Part shown: positions 62,155-64,000 of the stretch, in pieces
Position numbering within the stretch: position 1 is the first letter of the stretch
How the letters are laid out: the number at the start of each line of letters is the position of its first letter
Origin: Rhizobium sp. Leaf262
Lineage (GTDB): Bacteria; Pseudomonadota; Alphaproteobacteria; Rhizobiales; Rhizobiaceae
DNA: 64,000 bases
Reading direction: 5' to 3'
NCBI RefSeq assembly: GCF_001422245.1
Contig: NZ_LMMM01000001.1
Location: 125,422-189,421, forward strand
The notes under the pieces: model-generated
Told to the model about the DNA's origin: nothing
Seen by the model: the letters and a program-made list of their open reading frames with translations, nothing else
Database searches by the model: none
Translations under genes and position numbers: made by a program

Positions 62155-62254
62155 TATTGCGCTGTTGAAAACAGGGATTTGGTTTGTCTCGTCAATTGTC
62201 CGTATTCTCTCATGCGGTCGGGTGCGTAGGCTGGTCCATAAGGAAGGTGCGGGG

Positions 62255-63700
62255 ATGAATTCGCCTATGCGGAAAACGCCAGATGAACTGCGGGCATTGC
62301 TCGTTTCGGCTCTGGCCGATGATATCGTGCTTACCCGTGCCGAGGACATCCAGCGTTTCTGCACGGACTGGCATGGCGACGTCACCAGCGGCGCTGTTGC
62401 GGTGTTACGACCACGCTCGACTGCAGATGTCAGCGCTGCGGTTCGTGTCTGCCGCGAGTTCGGACTTTCTATCATTCCCCAGGGCGGCAACACCGGCCTT
62501 GTGCTCGGCGGTATTCCTGATCAGCCAGACGATCAGGTCATTCTCAGTCTTGGGCGTATGACCGCCATCCGCAATATCGATGCAGACGATTTTTCGGCGA
62601 CGGTTGAAGCGGGCTGTGTTCTGGCTGAGGTCAAGGATCGGGTTGCCGAAAAGGGCATGTTCTTTCCCCTGGCGCTGGGTGCGCAAGGGTCCTGCCGTAT
62701 CGGAGGCAATGTCGCCACCAATGCCGGTGGCATCAATGTGCTGCGATATGGCATGACACGGGAACTGGTTCTTGGCCTCGAGGTGGTGCTGCCTGACGGT
62801 ACGGTCTTCGATGGCCTTTCCACCCTTCGAAAAGACAATCGCGGTATCGATCTCAAGCAGATATTCATCGGTTCTGAAGGCACGCTTGGAATCATCACCG
62901 CCGTGTCCGTCAAGCTGATGCCATTGCCGGATCAGATCGAAACGGCACTCTTGGGTGTGAACTCTTTGAGTGATGTCATCACGCTTTACCGCCGTGCACG
63001 ACGCGAATGTTGCGACCTGATGTCTGCTTTCGAATTCATGCCGCCCATTGCGCTGACCCTGGCAAAAGAAGCCCTGCCGGACCTTCCGATGCCGATGGAG
63101 AGCAGTTACCCCGCCTATGTCCTGATGGAAATCTCCGGTTCAGGGCTGGTGGATATTGCGGATTTGCTGCAGCGGTTTCTGACCGGGGTCATGGAGGATG
63201 GGCTGGTTGTCGATGGGGTTATCGCCGCGTCGCAAACGCAGGCCCGCAACCTCTGGCTTATTCGTGAAGGCATGAATGAGGGGCAGGCCAGGCGCGGGCC
63301 GCATATGCGAACCGATATTTCCGTTCCGCTTTCGCGTCTGGCAGACTTCGTGCGGGACGCCGAGCAGGCGGTGAGAGAGGCGCTGCCGCAGTGCCTGAGC
63401 GTGTCCTATGGGCATGTCGGCGATGGCAATGTTCACCTCAACGTATTGCCACCCTCTGGTCTCTCCAGGGAAGACTCGTCGGCGATGATCTATCGGGCCA
63501 AAACGGTCGTGAACGAGGTGGTCGAGCTCTACAAGGGCAGTATCAGCGCCGAGCATGGCATCGGACGTCTGAAGCGTGAGGACTTCGAGAAGGGCCTGAC
63601 ACCTGCGCACCGTGCGCTTCTCACAGGCTTGAAGCAGGCCATCGACCCCTTTGGGCTCATGAATCCCGGATGCCAATTGAATTTCACCGCCGGATCGTAG
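62255..63700 (+). CDS. FAD-linked 2-hydroxyacid dehydrogenase (GlcD/D-2-HGDH family)
   Basis: 481 residues: an N-terminal FAD-binding (PCMH) domain with PQGGNTGLVLGGIPD (near 70-84) and GNVATNAGGINVLRYG, and a C-terminal FAD-linked oxidase domain with SYGHVGDGNVHLNVL (HxxxxxxH metal motif) and SAEHGIGRLKRE. Members oxidise D-2-hydroxyacids such as D-lactate and D-2-hydroxyglutarate to 2-keto acids. The start at 62255 follows GGAAGG. Next to denD it may oxidise a related hydroxyacid; exact substrate unknown. Confidence 0.9.
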   Translation: MNSPMRKTPDELRALLVSALADDIVLTRAEDIQRFCTDWHGDVTSGAVAVLRPRSTADVSAAVRVCREFGLSIIPQGGNTGLVLGGIPDQPDDQVILSLGRMTAIRNIDADDFSATVEAGCVLAEVKDRVAEKGMFFPLALGAQGSCRIGGNVATNAGGINVLRYGMTRELVLGLEVVLPDGTVFDGLSTLRKDNRGIDLKQIFIGSEGTLGIITAVSVKLMPLPDQIETALLGVNSLSDVITLYRRARRECCDLMSAFEFMPPIALTLAKEALPDLPMPMESSYPAYVLMEISGSGLVDIADLLQRFLTGVMEDGLVVDGVIAASQTQARNLWLIREGMNEGQARRGPHMRTDISVPLSRLADFVRDAEQAVREALPQCLSVSYGHVGDGNVHLNVLPPSGLSREDSSAMIYRAKTVVNEVVELYKGSISAEHGIGRLKREDFEKGLTPAHRALLTGLKQAIDPFGLMNPGCQLNFTAGS

Positions 63701-63733
63701 AATAGTCAGGCATTATCAAGGCGGATCGAGTGC

Positions 63734-64000
63734 ATGGTGGCGGATTTTGGCCAGTTGAAGCGAAGCGAACATCTTCCGGCGCGCATTGCTGGCCACATTG
63801 GCAAGGAGATTGCTGCAGGTCGGATCATGTCTGGGGACAGGCTACCGACGGAACATATCCTCGCCAAGACGTTTGGCGTCAGCCGCTCGGTGGTGAGGGA
63901 AGCCATCGCCCAGCTCCGCAACGAAGGTCTGGTGGAAACACGGCAAGGCATCGGCGCCTTCGTGACCGAAGCCAAGGGGCGAGGCTCCATTCGAATAGAG
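63734..64000 (+). CDS. FadR-subfamily GntR regulator, N-terminal part (cut by window end)
   Basis: 89 codons are present: a winged helix-turn-helix with RLPTEHILAKTFGVSRSVVREAIAQLRNEGLVETRQGIGAFV (about 36-77), typical of the FadR subfamily. The FCD effector domain must follow beyond base 64000. It starts 33 bases after the FAD dehydrogenase gene and probably controls the denD divergon through the TAAGGTT palindrome. Confidence 0.9.
   Translation, partial: MVADFGQLKRSEHLPARIAGHIGKEIAAGRIMSGDRLPTEHILAKTFGVSRSVVREAIAQLRNEGLVETRQGIGAFVTEAKGRGSIRIE

Noticed and set aside
1-64000. tRNA, rRNA, insertion sequences, prophage or integrase attachment sites
   Set aside because: None seen: no T-loop-like GGTTCGAATCC segments, no transposase or integrase motifs and no long direct repeats.

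Overview
This window looks like chromosomal DNA of a Rhizobiaceae bacterium, most likely of the Agrobacterium/Rhizobium group. The evidence is the ftsE-hpt neighbourhood, a DUF1127 gene followed by CCTCCTCCC hairpin RNAs, a complete C-P lyase operon, a TRAP transporter, several CUT1-type ABC systems, and a candidate EcfG-type (GGAAC-N16-CGTT) general-stress promoter. I saw no tRNA, rRNA, transposase, integrase or CRISPR array. Assignment below genus-group level is not possible by reading alone.

Layout. 0-2.8 kb: start of ftsE (cut by the window edge), a single-pass membrane protein, hpt and two single-domain response regulators. 2.9-5.9 kb: a minus-strand TRAP uptake operon (dctP-dctQ-dctM) with an internal terminator. 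6.2-6.75 kb: a 48-residue DUF1127 protein and four tandem hairpins, each displaying CCTCCTCCC (cuckoo/CcsR-like small RNAs). 6.8-17.8 kb: an amino-sugar divergon. The minus arm encodes a BadF-type kinase, a GntR regulator, a SIS-type GlcN-6-P deaminase and NagA. The plus arm encodes MurQ, a CUT1 ABC importer, a Gfo/Idh oxidoreductase and a CutC protein. Mirror-image operator pairs sit between the arms. 17.9-24.3 kb: an RND efflux pump with its adaptor, an alpha/beta-hydrolase-fold protein without catalytic residues, and a divergent LysR regulator.

24.4-29.3 kb: a stress island (PPOX-fold protein, DUF992, BON, CsbD, a PAS-LuxR regulator, a hypothetical protein and an extended SDR). 29.4-39.3 kb: phnF divergent from phnG-H-I-J-K-L, a hexapeptide transferase, phnC-D-E and phnM, with a PHO box, a -10 element and a PhnF-type palindrome. 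39.3-42.8 kb: an Lrp-type regulator, arginase, ornithine cyclodeaminase and an EamA exporter. 43.0-46.5 kb: a mandelate-racemase-type dehydratase, an SGNH esterase and a solute-binding protein with no permease.

46.6-58.5 kb is the most intriguing region. A TetR regulator lies between two catabolic arms, each preceded by the same TAACCA-N2-T(G/A)GTTA operator. One arm carries a Gfo/Idh enzyme, a DUF993 aldolase-like protein, an unusually long enolase-superfamily enzyme and a TIM-barrel isomerase. The other carries a CUT1 ABC importer and two more Gfo/Idh enzymes. It reads as a self-contained uptake and degradation pathway for a sugar or sugar derivative that I cannot name. 58.6-64 kb: a cysteine-synthase-fold enzyme (Cds1-like), a small membrane protein, a PPOX protein with a coiled-coil tail, and a denD locus (D-erythronate-type dehydrogenase, FAD-linked 2-hydroxyacid dehydrogenase, GntR regulator cut by the window end).
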